A stretch of 17,896 nucleotides of DNA, taken from contig JAEZAV010000061.1 of the NCBI GenBank assembly GCA_023430285.1, forward strand, positions 1 to 17,896. Reading direction: 5' to 3'. Shown here one piece after another: positions 5,978 through 13,276 of this stretch (its first letter is position 1; each line of letters starts with the position of its first letter). This DNA is from Methanobacteriota archaeon (GTDB lineage: Archaea > Methanobacteriota > Methanobacteria > Methanobacteriales > Methanobacteriaceae). Made by a program: the position numbers and the translations under genes. Below the pieces are notes generated by a model, which ran no database searches, had not been told where the DNA came from, and saw only the letters and a list, made by a program, of their open reading frames with translations.

Positions 5978-7438
5978 CTATTCAGGACCTTTTATCCGGT
6001 TTAAAATGTCCTTAGCAGGATCCATTCCCTGTGCACCAATTAAAAGAATAGTATCTTCCTTTTTTGCGGTGTTCAAGGTGTAATTTAGGGCATCTTCCAG
6101 TTCTTCTTTGAAGGTGTGTTCTAAGTCATGTTCTGCCATAACAGTCCTCACAATTTCGATTTCAGAGGCATGAACTGTGTTCAATTCGTCAACAACTTCA
6201 GAACTGCTTGTGATAACCAGGGAGTAATCAACAGCTTGAAGGGCAGATGCAAGTGCCTCTGCATTTAAACGATTTATAACTTCACCCCTAGATCCCCGAA
6301 CCGCAAACAAGATAATTAAGGTGCCTTCAGACATTTCAGAGGCACTTTTAATGGTTGCCATGATTCCATCGGGGTTGTGGGCGAAATCATCTATTATCAA
6401 AGGTTTTTGGTAAAGAATTGAAAATCTTCTGTTTAATGGACTGTAAGATAATATGCCTGCTTTTATGGCACTGACATCGATGTTCAATGCCAAACACGCA
6501 CCTATGGCTGCCATTGTATTTTGTAGGAAGTGCTTACTTTTAAATGGAAGTTCTTCCATCTTTAAAAACAGTTGACCCTCATGGTGTATTCCATCAGATT
6601 TAACAGTTAGATCCGGATTAAAATCTGGTTCAACAGAACCGTGGGATACTATGTTTGGACAGGTCCCAATTTTCCCGGCCATTTTTCTTAGTAGTGGGTC
6701 ATCATAATTCAAAACAGCGTATTTATTTTTGCATGATTTTTCTACTGCAGCCAGGGCCCCGTATACCTCGTCGTAGGTTTCTTCAATGGAATTGATCAGG
6801 CCAATATGATCCATGGTTATGTTGGTTAGAACCAGAACATCTGGCTTGACTGCATCTGTCATCAGGTAAGCATGATCTTTCATGAGCTTATCCATCCAAC
6901 CCTGAACTTCTGAAACTTCTATCACCATTGCATCAATGGGTTTTTTGGTTTTTGCCTCGAAACGTGATATTTGATCAGAAACAACAGGGTCAATCAGGGT
7001 GTTAAATTCAGATTTAGAATCTGTGTTGGTGTAGCAGTTGTAACCTGCATGATTAAGTATGTTTTGTATCATGTGGGTTGTTGTTGACTTTCCGTTGGTG
7101 CCTGTTACAACGACTCGTATGGATTTTTGGGCAAATTTTTCAATGGACCATCTGAGTGCAAATGCATTGGCAAGTTCAATTTTGGGGGTGATTATCAATG
7201 GAAAATCAAGTTTTTCTGCTGTTTTCACGGCATTCCCCTTGGGGTTTTGAGTAACAACACATGAAACACCCCTATTTCTTGCTATTTCCACACCCTTTTC
7301 ATCGATCCAATGCCTAATAACTGCATCTCCAGGTTTGGCATGGTTTAAAAAGGTGAAAATCCCCTGAATAACTGTATCTGGCCCTGTTAATTTTCCGTCG
7401 ATTTTATTGGCCAGATAGGAAGTTGTTAATTCTGTCAT
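5978..7438 (-). CDS. MurE/MurF-type ligase of pseudomurein synthesis
   Basis: A 486-residue three-domain Mur ligase. The N-terminal domain (1-105) has the MurE/F type of start (short sheet-helix domain with G-I-F-T-F and K-P-G-D-A). The central ATPase domain has P-loop G-T-N-G-K-S-T-T (113-120, Lys117) and N-I-T-M-D-H-I-G (206-213). The C-terminal domain has N-R-R-F-S (336-340) in the G-R-x-E position and the intact D-D-F-A-H-N-P-D-G (350-358). It should couple ATP hydrolysis to adding an amino acid, or a second peptide, to the nucleotide-linked pseudomurein precursor in the cytoplasm; the exact residue is not readable. Of the three ligases here it is closest to bacterial MurE/MurF. The ATG has AGGGGAT just upstream, and the gene follows mraY by 25 bp, so the two are probably cotranscribed. 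Confidence 0.88.
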   Translation of the reverse strand: MTELTTSYLANKIDGKLTGPDTVIQGIFTFLNHAKPGDAVIRHWIDEKGVEIARNRGVSCVVTQNPKGNAVKTAEKLDFPLIITPKIELANAFALRWSIEKFAQKSIRVVVTGTNGKSTTTHMIQNILNHAGYNCYTNTDSKSEFNTLIDPVVSDQISRFEAKTKKPIDAMVIEVSEVQGWMDKLMKDHAYLMTDAVKPDVLVLTNITMDHIGLINSIEETYDEVYGALAAVEKSCKNKYAVLNYDDPLLRKMAGKIGTCPNIVSHGSVEPDFNPDLTVKSDGIHHEGQLFLKMEELPFKSKHFLQNTMAAIGACLALNIDVSAIKAGILSYSPLNRRFSILYQKPLIIDDFAHNPDGIMATIKSASEMSEGTLIILFAVRGSRGEVINRLNAEALASALQAVDYSLVITSSSEVVDELNTVHASEIEIVRTVMAEHDLEHTFKEELEDALNYTLNTAKKEDTILLIGAQGMDPAKDILNRIKGPE

Positions 7439-7463
7439 GTTATCCCCTAATGTTCTAAGGTTT

Positions 7464-8537
7464 TTAGATCACGTTGTAGACGAAGAGTGCTGCAGCTGAA
7501 ATTACTATGGTCGCTCCCCAGTAAACTGCCACGATCTTCTTTTCGGATAGTCCCTTGTAATGCAGTGTGTGGTGGAGTGGTTCAACAGGCAGTTTGATAA
7601 CATGTGCCCTGTGAAGAAGGCTTATAACAACGGATATTATCGGAACTGCCAGTGCTATGATTGCGAAGTATACCACGTCTCCAAGAAACGCTGCGGTAAT
7701 ATATCCAGCACCCAGGGCAAAGGAACCGGTGTCTCCCATAAATATAGATGCAGGATACTTGTTGAACACCAGGAAACCGAAACATGCTCCAGCTATTGCT
7801 ACAAATGGTAATGCTCCCATTGGGTTTCCCTTTGAAAATGCGAAAAGTGCCGAAGCAATTGATGCAATTCCAAGTATTCCTGCTGCGAGTCCATCCATAC
7901 CATCTATCAAATTCACTGAGTTAATTGACCCGACTATACCACAGATCACCACTGGTATTATCAACAATCCAATATTGAAACCAAGAACTGAGGCACCAAC
8001 AGCTCCCGAAGCAACTAAGAAGAGTGAAACCAAAATTTGGGATGCTATTTTTTCATTCTCTTTAATCTCACTTTTTATAGGTGCTTCACCAATGATCTCA
8101 ACTTTATCAGTTCGAAGAAGTTCTTCAAGATCTTTTTTTGCTTTTGGCGTGGTTACCCTGGCATTTTCTCCGGTTTTGAGTGTTAATCTTCCAATTTCAA
8201 CTGGTTCAGAACTCTTGTTCATCACAACTTTCTGAATTTCCTTGGTTTTGAGGCCTATTAGATCGTCCATCAAACCAACAATACCAGCCACCATCATTAT
8301 TAAAACAGTTAAAATAAGCTGTGAATTTGTGTAGTACACACATGCAACCAACAAAACTCCCATTAGAATGGCAATTCCACCCATTGTGGGTGTACCAGCT
8401 TTATGGCTGTGTTCAGTAACTATCGGGTTGTCCTTAACATCTGCATACTTCAGGAATTTTTTAACTAAATACGTGAAAATTGCAGTTGATAAGAATGCGA
8501 GTAAGAATATGAAAATTTCCAGGTTAAAATTGTTCAA
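7464..8537 (-). CDS. mraY: MraY-like phospho-sugar/peptide transferase with enlarged cytosolic loop
   Basis: A 357-residue polytopic membrane enzyme of the MraY/WecA family. It is expected to move the UDP-linked pseudomurein precursor onto an isoprenyl-phosphate carrier at the cytoplasmic face. Family motifs are all present: H-K-A-G-T-P-T-M-G-G (45-54), the Mg-binding D-D (91-92), N-L-I-D-G-M-D-G-L-A (209-218), F-M-G-D-T-G-S-F (266-273) and the His motif E-P-L-H-H-T-L-H (319-326). About ten hydrophobic segments are visible. The loop after D-D-L-I-G-L-K (about 97-165) is roughly 70 residues, charged and much longer than in bacterial MraY. The start is a TTG at 8537, chosen because AGGTGG ends five to six bases upstream and no ATG is nearby; the first helix follows directly. 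It is followed 25 bp later by the MurE/F-type ligase. Confidence 0.9.
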   Translation of the reverse strand: MNNFNLEIFIFLLAFLSTAIFTYLVKKFLKYADVKDNPIVTEHSHKAGTPTMGGIAILMGVLLVACVYYTNSQLILTVLIMMVAGIVGLMDDLIGLKTKEIQKVVMNKSSEPVEIGRLTLKTGENARVTTPKAKKDLEELLRTDKVEIIGEAPIKSEIKENEKIASQILVSLFLVASGAVGASVLGFNIGLLIIPVVICGIVGSINSVNLIDGMDGLAAGILGIASIASALFAFSKGNPMGALPFVAIAGACFGFLVFNKYPASIFMGDTGSFALGAGYITAAFLGDVVYFAIIALAVPIISVVISLLHRAHVIKLPVEPLHHTLHYKGLSEKKIVAVYWGATIVISAAALFVYNVI

Positions 8538-8580
8538 GATACCACCTATGACTCTATTTTGATAATTTTGGTCAGATTCA

Positions 8581-8588
8581 TTTATAAA
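8581..8588 (-). promoter_or_regulatory. Candidate TATA box for mraY
   Basis: TTTATAAA lies about 45-50 nt before the TTG at 8537, with an AT-rich BRE-like stretch upstream on the minus strand. It would start transcription near 8557-8562 and leave a leader containing AGGTGG. Confidence 0.4.
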
Positions 8589-8646
8589 GTTATAATTTTT
8601 ACTGTTATTTCAATAAATTTTAGATTGTTATATATCTATGGATGCA

Positions 8647-9786
8647 CTACTCCAAAAAAATTTTCAAATCTTCGGCAGTTTTAACTGCATGGGCCATTGA
8701 ATCTCCCCGGATCGTGATGCGTTCATGGTTTTCTGGACCATGAATTATCCATGAATTTTCACCACTAAATTCCCTGAATTTGTAGTTGTTCTTAGAAGAG
8801 CTGTAACTTCCAACTGGCACTTCTATGGAAGAATAATTTTTGATCCTATCCTTGAGTTCAGATGGATCCCACACACCAGACACCATCTTCACGAGTTCTT
8901 GCATGATATAAACATTGGTTGCAGCCCCTGTTATGTAACGGGTTCCGCTTGGCCTTGCATTGATTTCAATAACATAATTTTTCCCGGTTTTAACGTCGAA
9001 TATCAAGTCGATGTCTGCAGTTCCCTCTAAATTCAGGGTATCTGCAATTTTAATGGCTATTTTCCTGATCTCTTCGTTATTCAAATCATTGTCAACACCA
9101 TCAATATCTAAAGGTGCTTTCTTAACCTTTTTTAGGGGATGTAAACCATTTAAAGTCGTTTTCCCCTTGTACACTGGAACCAACGGAATGGTTTTTCCAT
9201 TCCATCTCAATACTTCGATGGATACTTCGTAGCCTTCCAGAAATTTTTCTGCCAATGTTTCATCAAAGCCATCGAAGTAGTTTCCAACTTCATCAAACTT
9301 TGAAACTATTTTGATGCCTGATCCGCCCTGGCCACTGGCCTGTTTCAGCACAACTGGGGATTTGGATAGTAGCTCTGTTAATATATTAGCATTGTTATCC
9401 TTTGTAAGTTTAAAAAATTCAGGAGTTTCAATGCTGTTATCAACAAAAAATTGTTTGGTTTTAATTTTATCTGCACAGATTGAAGCTGCTTTAACGCCGG
9501 GACTTGCCACTGGGATGTTATGGTCTTTTTCAAGGACTTCTTTCATCTTTGCAACATCAACAAGGGGACCATCAACACCTATGAGTGGAACCACTCCATC
9601 GACTTCTTCTTGAATAGCAATTTTCATGGGTTCTTCCATTCCCCTTGAAACTTCAAAAAATTGGTCTGAAAGTTTAAGATTTGGTGATTCAGAATTAGAT
9701 TCGGTTATAATGGTTTTAATTGTATTATTTTTGGTGTAAAGTGCTACATCGTCGAACAAACGTGCACCTATAAAAAGTATCTTCAT
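8647..9786 (-). CDS. CarB-like ATP-grasp ligase of the pseudomurein cluster
   Basis: A 379-residue ATP-grasp protein resembling one half of the carbamoyl-phosphate synthase large subunit. A preATP-grasp domain (M-K-I-L-F-I-G-A-R, 1-9) is followed by the nucleotide-binding elements K-Q-A-S-G-Q-G-G-S-G-I (148-158), the E-K-F-L-E-G-Y-E hinge (180-187), D-I-D-L-I-F-D (258-264) and E-I-N-A-R-P-S-G (274-281), which holds the Mg/ATP residues. ATP-grasp enzymes join a carboxylate to an amine or other nucleophile through an acyl phosphate. A full CarB has two such halves and about 1,070 residues, so this is not carbamoyl-phosphate synthase. Its position next to mraY and the Mur ligases suggests a step in precursor synthesis, perhaps taking the place that D-Ala-D-Ala ligase has in bacteria (inference). 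The ATG is preceded by GTGAT. Confidence 0.82.
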   Translation of the reverse strand: MKILFIGARLFDDVALYTKNNTIKTIITESNSESPNLKLSDQFFEVSRGMEEPMKIAIQEEVDGVVPLIGVDGPLVDVAKMKEVLEKDHNIPVASPGVKAASICADKIKTKQFFVDNSIETPEFFKLTKDNNANILTELLSKSPVVLKQASGQGGSGIKIVSKFDEVGNYFDGFDETLAEKFLEGYEVSIEVLRWNGKTIPLVPVYKGKTTLNGLHPLKKVKKAPLDIDGVDNDLNNEEIRKIAIKIADTLNLEGTADIDLIFDVKTGKNYVIEINARPSGTRYITGAATNVYIMQELVKMVSGVWDPSELKDRIKNYSSIEVPVGSYSSSKNNYKFREFSGENSWIIHGPENHERITIRGDSMAHAVKTAEDLKIFLE

Positions 9787-9912
9787 TTTATCACAGTTTA
9801 TTTAATTTAAAAATATTACAGATTTGCTTAAATTTTTATTTTGAAATCCTAATCAAATGTTTGGATATAATATCATTATGATCCATTGAGTTCTTTAATA
9901 TTAGCTTCAATT

Positions 9913-10416
9913 TCATGGATCTTGGCACTGAAAAATCCTTATGAGTTCTATCATCAGGGATTCAATACCTTCCTTAAGTTCTTCAGATATTTCTTCAAAC
10001 ATTTCGAGGGATTTGGGTTGTATTCCAATCAATATTATTTTAGCATCAGAAAATGATTTCAAATATTTTATCATGAACGATAGTGGCATTGCATGGGTGG
10101 ATATGCTGTAACTTGCAATTTCATCCTGATGAACCAACCTTAAACTTCCAGGTTCAAGTCCCATTTCAACGGCATCAACAAATATGATGTGTGAGGGCTG
10201 TTTGGATCGAATCATTCCAGTGTAATTTTCAGGTACTGTACCTGCATTTACCACACTCATCATAGGATACATATCTGGATGGTTCTGAATTTCCTGACCG
10301 AATTTTTCGGCTATGATGGGTCCTGCTGCATCGTCTCCCCTCATTTCGTTGCCAATGCATAGAAATATGATATTTTCATGGTTTTGGATGAATTTTTTCA
10401 GCTCTTGCTCTAACAC
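9913..10416 (-). CDS. hycI: HycI-type [NiFe]-hydrogenase maturation endopeptidase
   Basis: A 167-residue protein of the HyaD/HycI peptidase family, which removes the C-terminal tail of a hydrogenase large subunit after nickel insertion. The nickel-sensing residues are where the family has them: G-N-E-M-R-G-D-D (22-29), F-V-D-A (79-82, Asp81) and S-T-H-A-M-P-L-S (106-113, His108). The S-T-H-x-M-P-L form matches the HycI branch, which serves membrane-bound energy-converting hydrogenases, so an Eha/Ehb- or Ech-like enzyme is a possible client (inference). Translation starts at a GTG; GGAGG eight bases upstream supports it. That start lies 41 bp inside the end of the methyltransferase gene, so the two are likely translationally coupled. 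NikR two genes upstream fits a nickel-enzyme context. Confidence 0.88.
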   Translation of the reverse strand: MLEQELKKFIQNHENIIFLCIGNEMRGDDAAGPIIAEKFGQEIQNHPDMYPMMSVVNAGTVPENYTGMIRSKQPSHIIFVDAVEMGLEPGSLRLVHQDEIASYSISTHAMPLSFMIKYLKSFSDAKIILIGIQPKSLEMFEEISEELKEGIESLMIELIRIFQCQDP

Positions 10417-11161
10417 TTTCCAGTCCTCCGCCCATTTCGTAACTCAGATCAACTTCCAGCACATCATTTTCAACCACATTCATTTTCTTCAGAGGAATTA
10501 TTAAAGGCGGATTTAACATGGGTGTGGGTCCGCAGATAATCTTTTCAGTTAGTAAAGTGAATGTTGTTAACTTCAATCCATTTACTATTCCATTTCTGTT
10601 GATCTTGATCATAAACATTTGCTTGAACTTGGGTTCAACAGGTTTGTCGAACATTAGTTTACTGTAGAATATGGGTTCACCAAGAACAAAATTTTTAGGA
10701 AAACCATCTTCTTCGTAAGAGATATGTTCACATGAGGATTCAACTGGTTCTATACAGTTAATTATTCCACATGGAATTATCACTCCATCTTCCTTCAAGT
10801 ACTTCAGTGTAGAGTTAAGTACAGGTACTTGTTCTTCATCTATGAGTGCGGTGTCAAGCATTTCACAGATTATAACATCTGCCTTGGTACTGAATTGATA
10901 CGCACTGGCATCGGCATGCACCACCTCAACGTTGTTGAAGGCTTCAAGATTTTTTTGGGCAATTTTTGAAGCTGATCTGTTAATTTCTACAGCCACAACC
11001 CTATCTGCATACTGTGCTGCACATGAAGATAGAACACCAGAACCGGTTCCAAGATCAAAAACTGTGCCCCTGGCTTTTTCTTTAATGGCTTCGAAGAATC
11101 CTGCCAACCTTTCATAATCAGACGTTAAGTTGTAGTGATAAGGAGTGTTTCCAAGCTTCAT
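10376..11161 (-). CDS. PRMT-like SAM-dependent methyltransferase
   Basis: A class I methyltransferase; from the ATG at 11161 it has 261 residues. Visible elements: an N-terminal Y-H-Y-N-L-T-S-D-Y-E-R stretch like the PRMT entry helix, motif I V-F-D-L-G-T-G-S-G (34-42), the acidic ribose-binding Glu in V-A-V-E-I-N (Glu59), motif II around H-A-D-A-S, and I-C-E-M-L-D with a second Glu nine residues on (Glu100 and Glu109). That Glu-x8-Glu spacing is the double-E hallmark of protein arginine methyltransferases. The C-terminal half is beta-rich. Annotation pipelines often label such proteins 'predicted RNA methylase', so the substrate is open. In-frame starts also exist at 11191 (ATG) and 11203 (TTG). 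None has a clear ribosome site; I chose 11161 because it begins just before the conserved part. A T-tract after nikR suggests it may have its own promoter or a leaderless mRNA. Confidence 0.75.
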   Translation of the reverse strand: MKLGNTPYHYNLTSDYERLAGFFEAIKEKARGTVFDLGTGSGVLSSCAAQYADRVVAVEINRSASKIAQKNLEAFNNVEVVHADASAYQFSTKADVIICEMLDTALIDEEQVPVLNSTLKYLKEDGVIIPCGIINCIEPVESSCEHISYEEDGFPKNFVLGEPIFYSKLMFDKPVEPKFKQMFMIKINRNGIVNGLKLTTFTLLTEKIICGPTPMLNPPLIIPLKKMNVVENDVLEVDLSYEMGGGLESVRARAEKIHPKP

Positions 11162-11201
11162 ATGATTTAGAATAAAAAAAATGAATTCCATTAAACCATG
11201 C

Positions 11202-11228
11202 AATTAAAAATAAAAAAAAGAAAAAAAT
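11202..11228 (-). terminator. T-rich terminator-like tract after nikR
   Basis: Directly after the nikR stop codon the minus strand has runs of seven, eight and five T interrupted by single bases. This is the usual methanogen termination signal and would separate nikR from the methyltransferase gene only about 40-65 bp further on; partial read-through is possible. Confidence 0.45.
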
Positions 11229-11642
11229 TTACTCTATTTTTTCTCCACTGGCAGTGCTTGTAAGTTTTACGTGTTCCACACCTTTTAATCTCATAATTTT
11301 TTCTGTGAGATCACGTATGTACTTAACATCGCCCTTGACTACTATGACTTCTAAACAGTACTTTTCAGTCATATGAACGTGCATCACTGCGTTGATATAA
11401 TCACGGTAATCGTGTTGAATATCTGTAAGGTCCTCCATGACTCCTGTGTAATGGTGGTCGTAGATTACTGCGAGGATTCCGATTCTGTCTCCTTCCATTT
11501 CATTCATCCACTGGTATCTTACAATGTAATCCTTTAATGCATCTCTTATTCCTTTTGAACGGGATTGATAGCCCCTGTCTTTTAATACTTCGTCAAAATC
11601 ATTGAGTAATTTTTTAGGTAGTGACATACTAATACGCATCAC
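11229..11642 (-). CDS. nikR: NikR nickel-responsive transcriptional regulator
   Basis: A 137-residue protein with an N-terminal ribbon-helix-helix (R-I-S-M-S-L-P-K-K beta strand, then two helices to about residue 45) and a C-terminal ACT-like nickel-binding domain. The high-affinity nickel ligands are all there: His77 (in Q-H-D-Y), His88 and His90 (H-V-H) and Cys96 (Y-C-L-E-V), with the same spacing as His76, His87, His89 and Cys95 of E. coli NikR. It should repress nickel uptake or nickel-enzyme genes when nickel is plentiful. It starts GTG-ATG; GGGAGGG seven bases before the GTG supports that start, and the neighbouring ATG is equally possible. It probably regulates itself: a TATA/BRE promoter and a tandem ATAATAC repeat lie just upstream. 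The HycI-type protease downstream fits the nickel theme. Confidence 0.93.
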   Translation of the reverse strand: MMRISMSLPKKLLNDFDEVLKDRGYQSRSKGIRDALKDYIVRYQWMNEMEGDRIGILAVIYDHHYTGVMEDLTDIQHDYRDYINAVMHVHMTEKYCLEVIVVKGDVKYIRDLTEKIMRLKGVEHVKLTSTASGEKIE

Positions 11643-11662
11643 GTTGTTCCCTCCCCATTTTT

Positions 11663-11677
11663 ATAATACCATAATAC
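11663..11677 (-). promoter_or_regulatory. Candidate NikR operator: tandem ATAATAC repeat over the nikR start of transcription
   Basis: ATAATAC-C-ATAATAC (11663-11669 and 11671-11677) lies 13-27 bp downstream of the nikR TATA box, where transcription should start. A repressor bound there would block initiation. It is a direct repeat, not the inverted GTATGA-N16-TCATAC site of E. coli NikR, so assignment to NikR is inference. Confidence 0.4.
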
Positions 11678-11689
11678 TAAATTTGGCAC

Positions 11690-11703
11690 TATTTAAACCT
11701 TTC
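11690..11703 (-). promoter_or_regulatory. TATA/BRE promoter of nikR
   Basis: On the minus strand GAAAGG (BRE-like, 11698-11703) directly precedes TTTAAATA (11690-11697), about 50 nt before the GTG start. This is a good match to the archaeal promoter consensus and predicts a start of transcription near 11666-11670. Confidence 0.6.
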
Positions 11704-11972
11704 CTCAAAAATATTTAATAGGATTTTGGCAGTGTCAAGTTCACATTCAAATGATATATAATTAATACTTAATACTTTTTTCTATTATCGTGATTATTTT
11801 TGTGGGCAGGAGTTTGTTATATGAACATTTGAAATGATTTCATGTATTTGTAACTAGTTCATATGTTTTTCAACATCTGGAAATTGGATGTGCAAATAAA
11901 TATTAATCATTTCAACTAAATCTATCTATTAATGACTGTGATGGTGATTATTCAAAATTTTGGAGGATCAAA

Positions 11973-12374
11973 ATGGAAGTCAAAGAAGCCATGAATCAGG
12001 GTGTAATAACCGTTAATCCAGAATCAAAGCCTTTAGATGCATTTAAGAAGATGTATAAAGAAGGGGTGCGGAGACTGTTTGTATTAGATGCTGATGGAGA
12101 TCCCAAGGGAGTAGTATCCTATTCAGATCTTATAGGAGTTTTAGGTAGTTTAAGGCCAACAAATAATGAAATGGCATCGTTAAATATATCCGATATCATG
12201 TCTGAGGATGTTATGACCATTGATTCTGACAACATGATAGAAGATGCTGCTAATTTAATGGTTAGGGCAGATGTTTCGGGGTTACTTGTTCTTGAGAATG
12301 ATAAACCTGTTGGAGTAATTACTAGAACAGATATCTGTAGAATGGTGGCAGCTGAACTTCTGGTACCCGCATAA
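11973..12374 (+). CDS. Two-CBS-domain protein
   Basis: A 133-residue soluble protein made almost entirely of two CBS motifs (about 4-58 and 73-128), which together form one Bateman module. Each has the family pattern: M-N-Q-G-V-I-T-V then R-R-L-F-V-L-D and G-V-V-S-Y-S-D-L in the first; M-S-E-D-V-M-T-I then G-L-L-V-L-E-N and G-V-I-T-R-T-D-I in the second. Such modules bind adenosine nucleotides (AMP, ATP, SAM) and regulate partner proteins. The protein has no catalytic or DNA-binding domain of its own, so its partner is unknown. GGAGG six bases before the ATG supports the start. It is transcribed away from nikR and followed by T-tracts, so it is monocistronic. Confidence 0.9.
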   Translation: MEVKEAMNQGVITVNPESKPLDAFKKMYKEGVRRLFVLDADGDPKGVVSYSDLIGVLGSLRPTNNEMASLNISDIMSEDVMTIDSDNMIEDAANLMVRADVSGLLVLENDKPVGVITRTDICRMVAAELLVPA

Positions 12375-12402
12375 ATTTTTTTTCTGTACAATTATTTTTT
12401 TT
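12375..12402 (+). terminator. Oligo-T terminator of the CBS gene
   Basis: Two runs of eight T (12376-12383 and 12395-12402) begin two bases after the stop codon. Typical methanogen termination signal; no hairpin. Confidence 0.55.
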
Positions 12403-12845
<443 letters not shown>

Positions 12846-12887
12846 ATAGAATACTTTTGACAACATACCATGGTTTTGCGTTACTGG

Positions 12888-12901
12888 TATATAAGCTTTT
12901 A
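12888..12901 (-). promoter_or_regulatory. TATA/BRE promoter of the tRNA-Gly pair
   Basis: On the minus strand TAAAAGC (BRE-like) is followed by TTATATA (12888-12894), about 45 nt upstream of the first tRNA base. The promoter is close to consensus and predicts a 5' leader of roughly 20 nt to be removed by RNase P. Confidence 0.65.
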
Positions 12902-13142
12902 GGTTTGTGACCTCCATTAATAAAATTTCAACAAAATTTCTGCTAACAGAAACCCCAACTAGAACAATGATCATTACTAAATTGAATCTCGAACACAAGA
13001 TTTTATCCATTTATAATGGTTCTAAAATGTTATAAAATGATAAAAAATAGAATTTAATGATTTTTAATGCCTTAAACCCCTTAATAATTGAAATATTTTA
13101 TTAAACAGATTTCCTTATCTTAAATCAAAACTGGACATTAAT

Positions 13143-13170
13143 TTTATATAGCATGATCATTCAAGAATGA
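13143..13170 (+). promoter_or_regulatory. trkA promoter candidate with an inverted repeat at the start of transcription
   Basis: TTTATATA (13143-13150) is a good archaeal TATA box. The start of transcription should fall near 13170. The perfect inverted repeat TCATTC-AA-GAATGA (13157-13170) covers the space between TATA and that start, a natural place for a repressor. The leader would be about 105 nt. Confidence 0.45.
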
Positions 13171-13276
13171 AGATATTACTATAAAACTACAGGGAATATA
13201 AAATTAGGATCAAATAAAATTTATTCAGTTGAATATTCAACGAAAAAAGTTCAAGATCGATTGTGATGGTGTTAAC

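Larger units (their letters stand above)
11643..11972. other. Divergent intergenic region between nikR and the CBS gene
   Basis: This AT-rich region of 330 bp holds both promoters. On the nikR side are a TATA/BRE pair and the ATAATAC tandem repeat (listed separately), and further out TTAATAC-TTAATAC at 11762-11775. In the middle, ATATGAAC (11819-11826) and GTTCATAT (11857-11864) form an inverted repeat that encloses the perfect odd palindrome TGAAATGATTTCA (11830-11842). On the CBS side a TATA-like AAATATTAA occurs near 11898-11906, and GGAGG is placed just before the ATG. No gene was found. Confidence 0.5.
12846..13276. other. Divergent intergenic region between the tRNAs and trkA
   Basis: This AT-rich region of 431 bp has a strong tRNA promoter at one end and the trkA promoter with an inverted repeat at the other (both listed separately). 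A perfect palindrome AATGATCATT lies at 12966-12975. The related ATGATCAT recurs at 13153-13160, just after the trkA TATA box. No gene is supported; the minus-strand frame running into the tRNA is not coding. Confidence 0.5.

Noticed and set aside
7582..8235. Overlapping long frames inside the mraY gene on both strands
   Set aside because: They lack ribosome sites and family features and overlap a fully motif-supported MraY; shadows of its codon use.
8647..9786. Carbamoyl-phosphate synthase large subunit (carB)
   Set aside because: Only one ATP-grasp unit and 379 residues against about 1,070; no small subunit nearby, and the context is cell-wall genes. Not a broken carB either, since the reading frame and ends are clean.
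11643..11820. E. coli-type NikR operator (GTATGA-N16-TCATAC)
   Set aside because: No inverted pair with that sequence and spacing; only direct ATAATAC/TTAATAC repeats are present.
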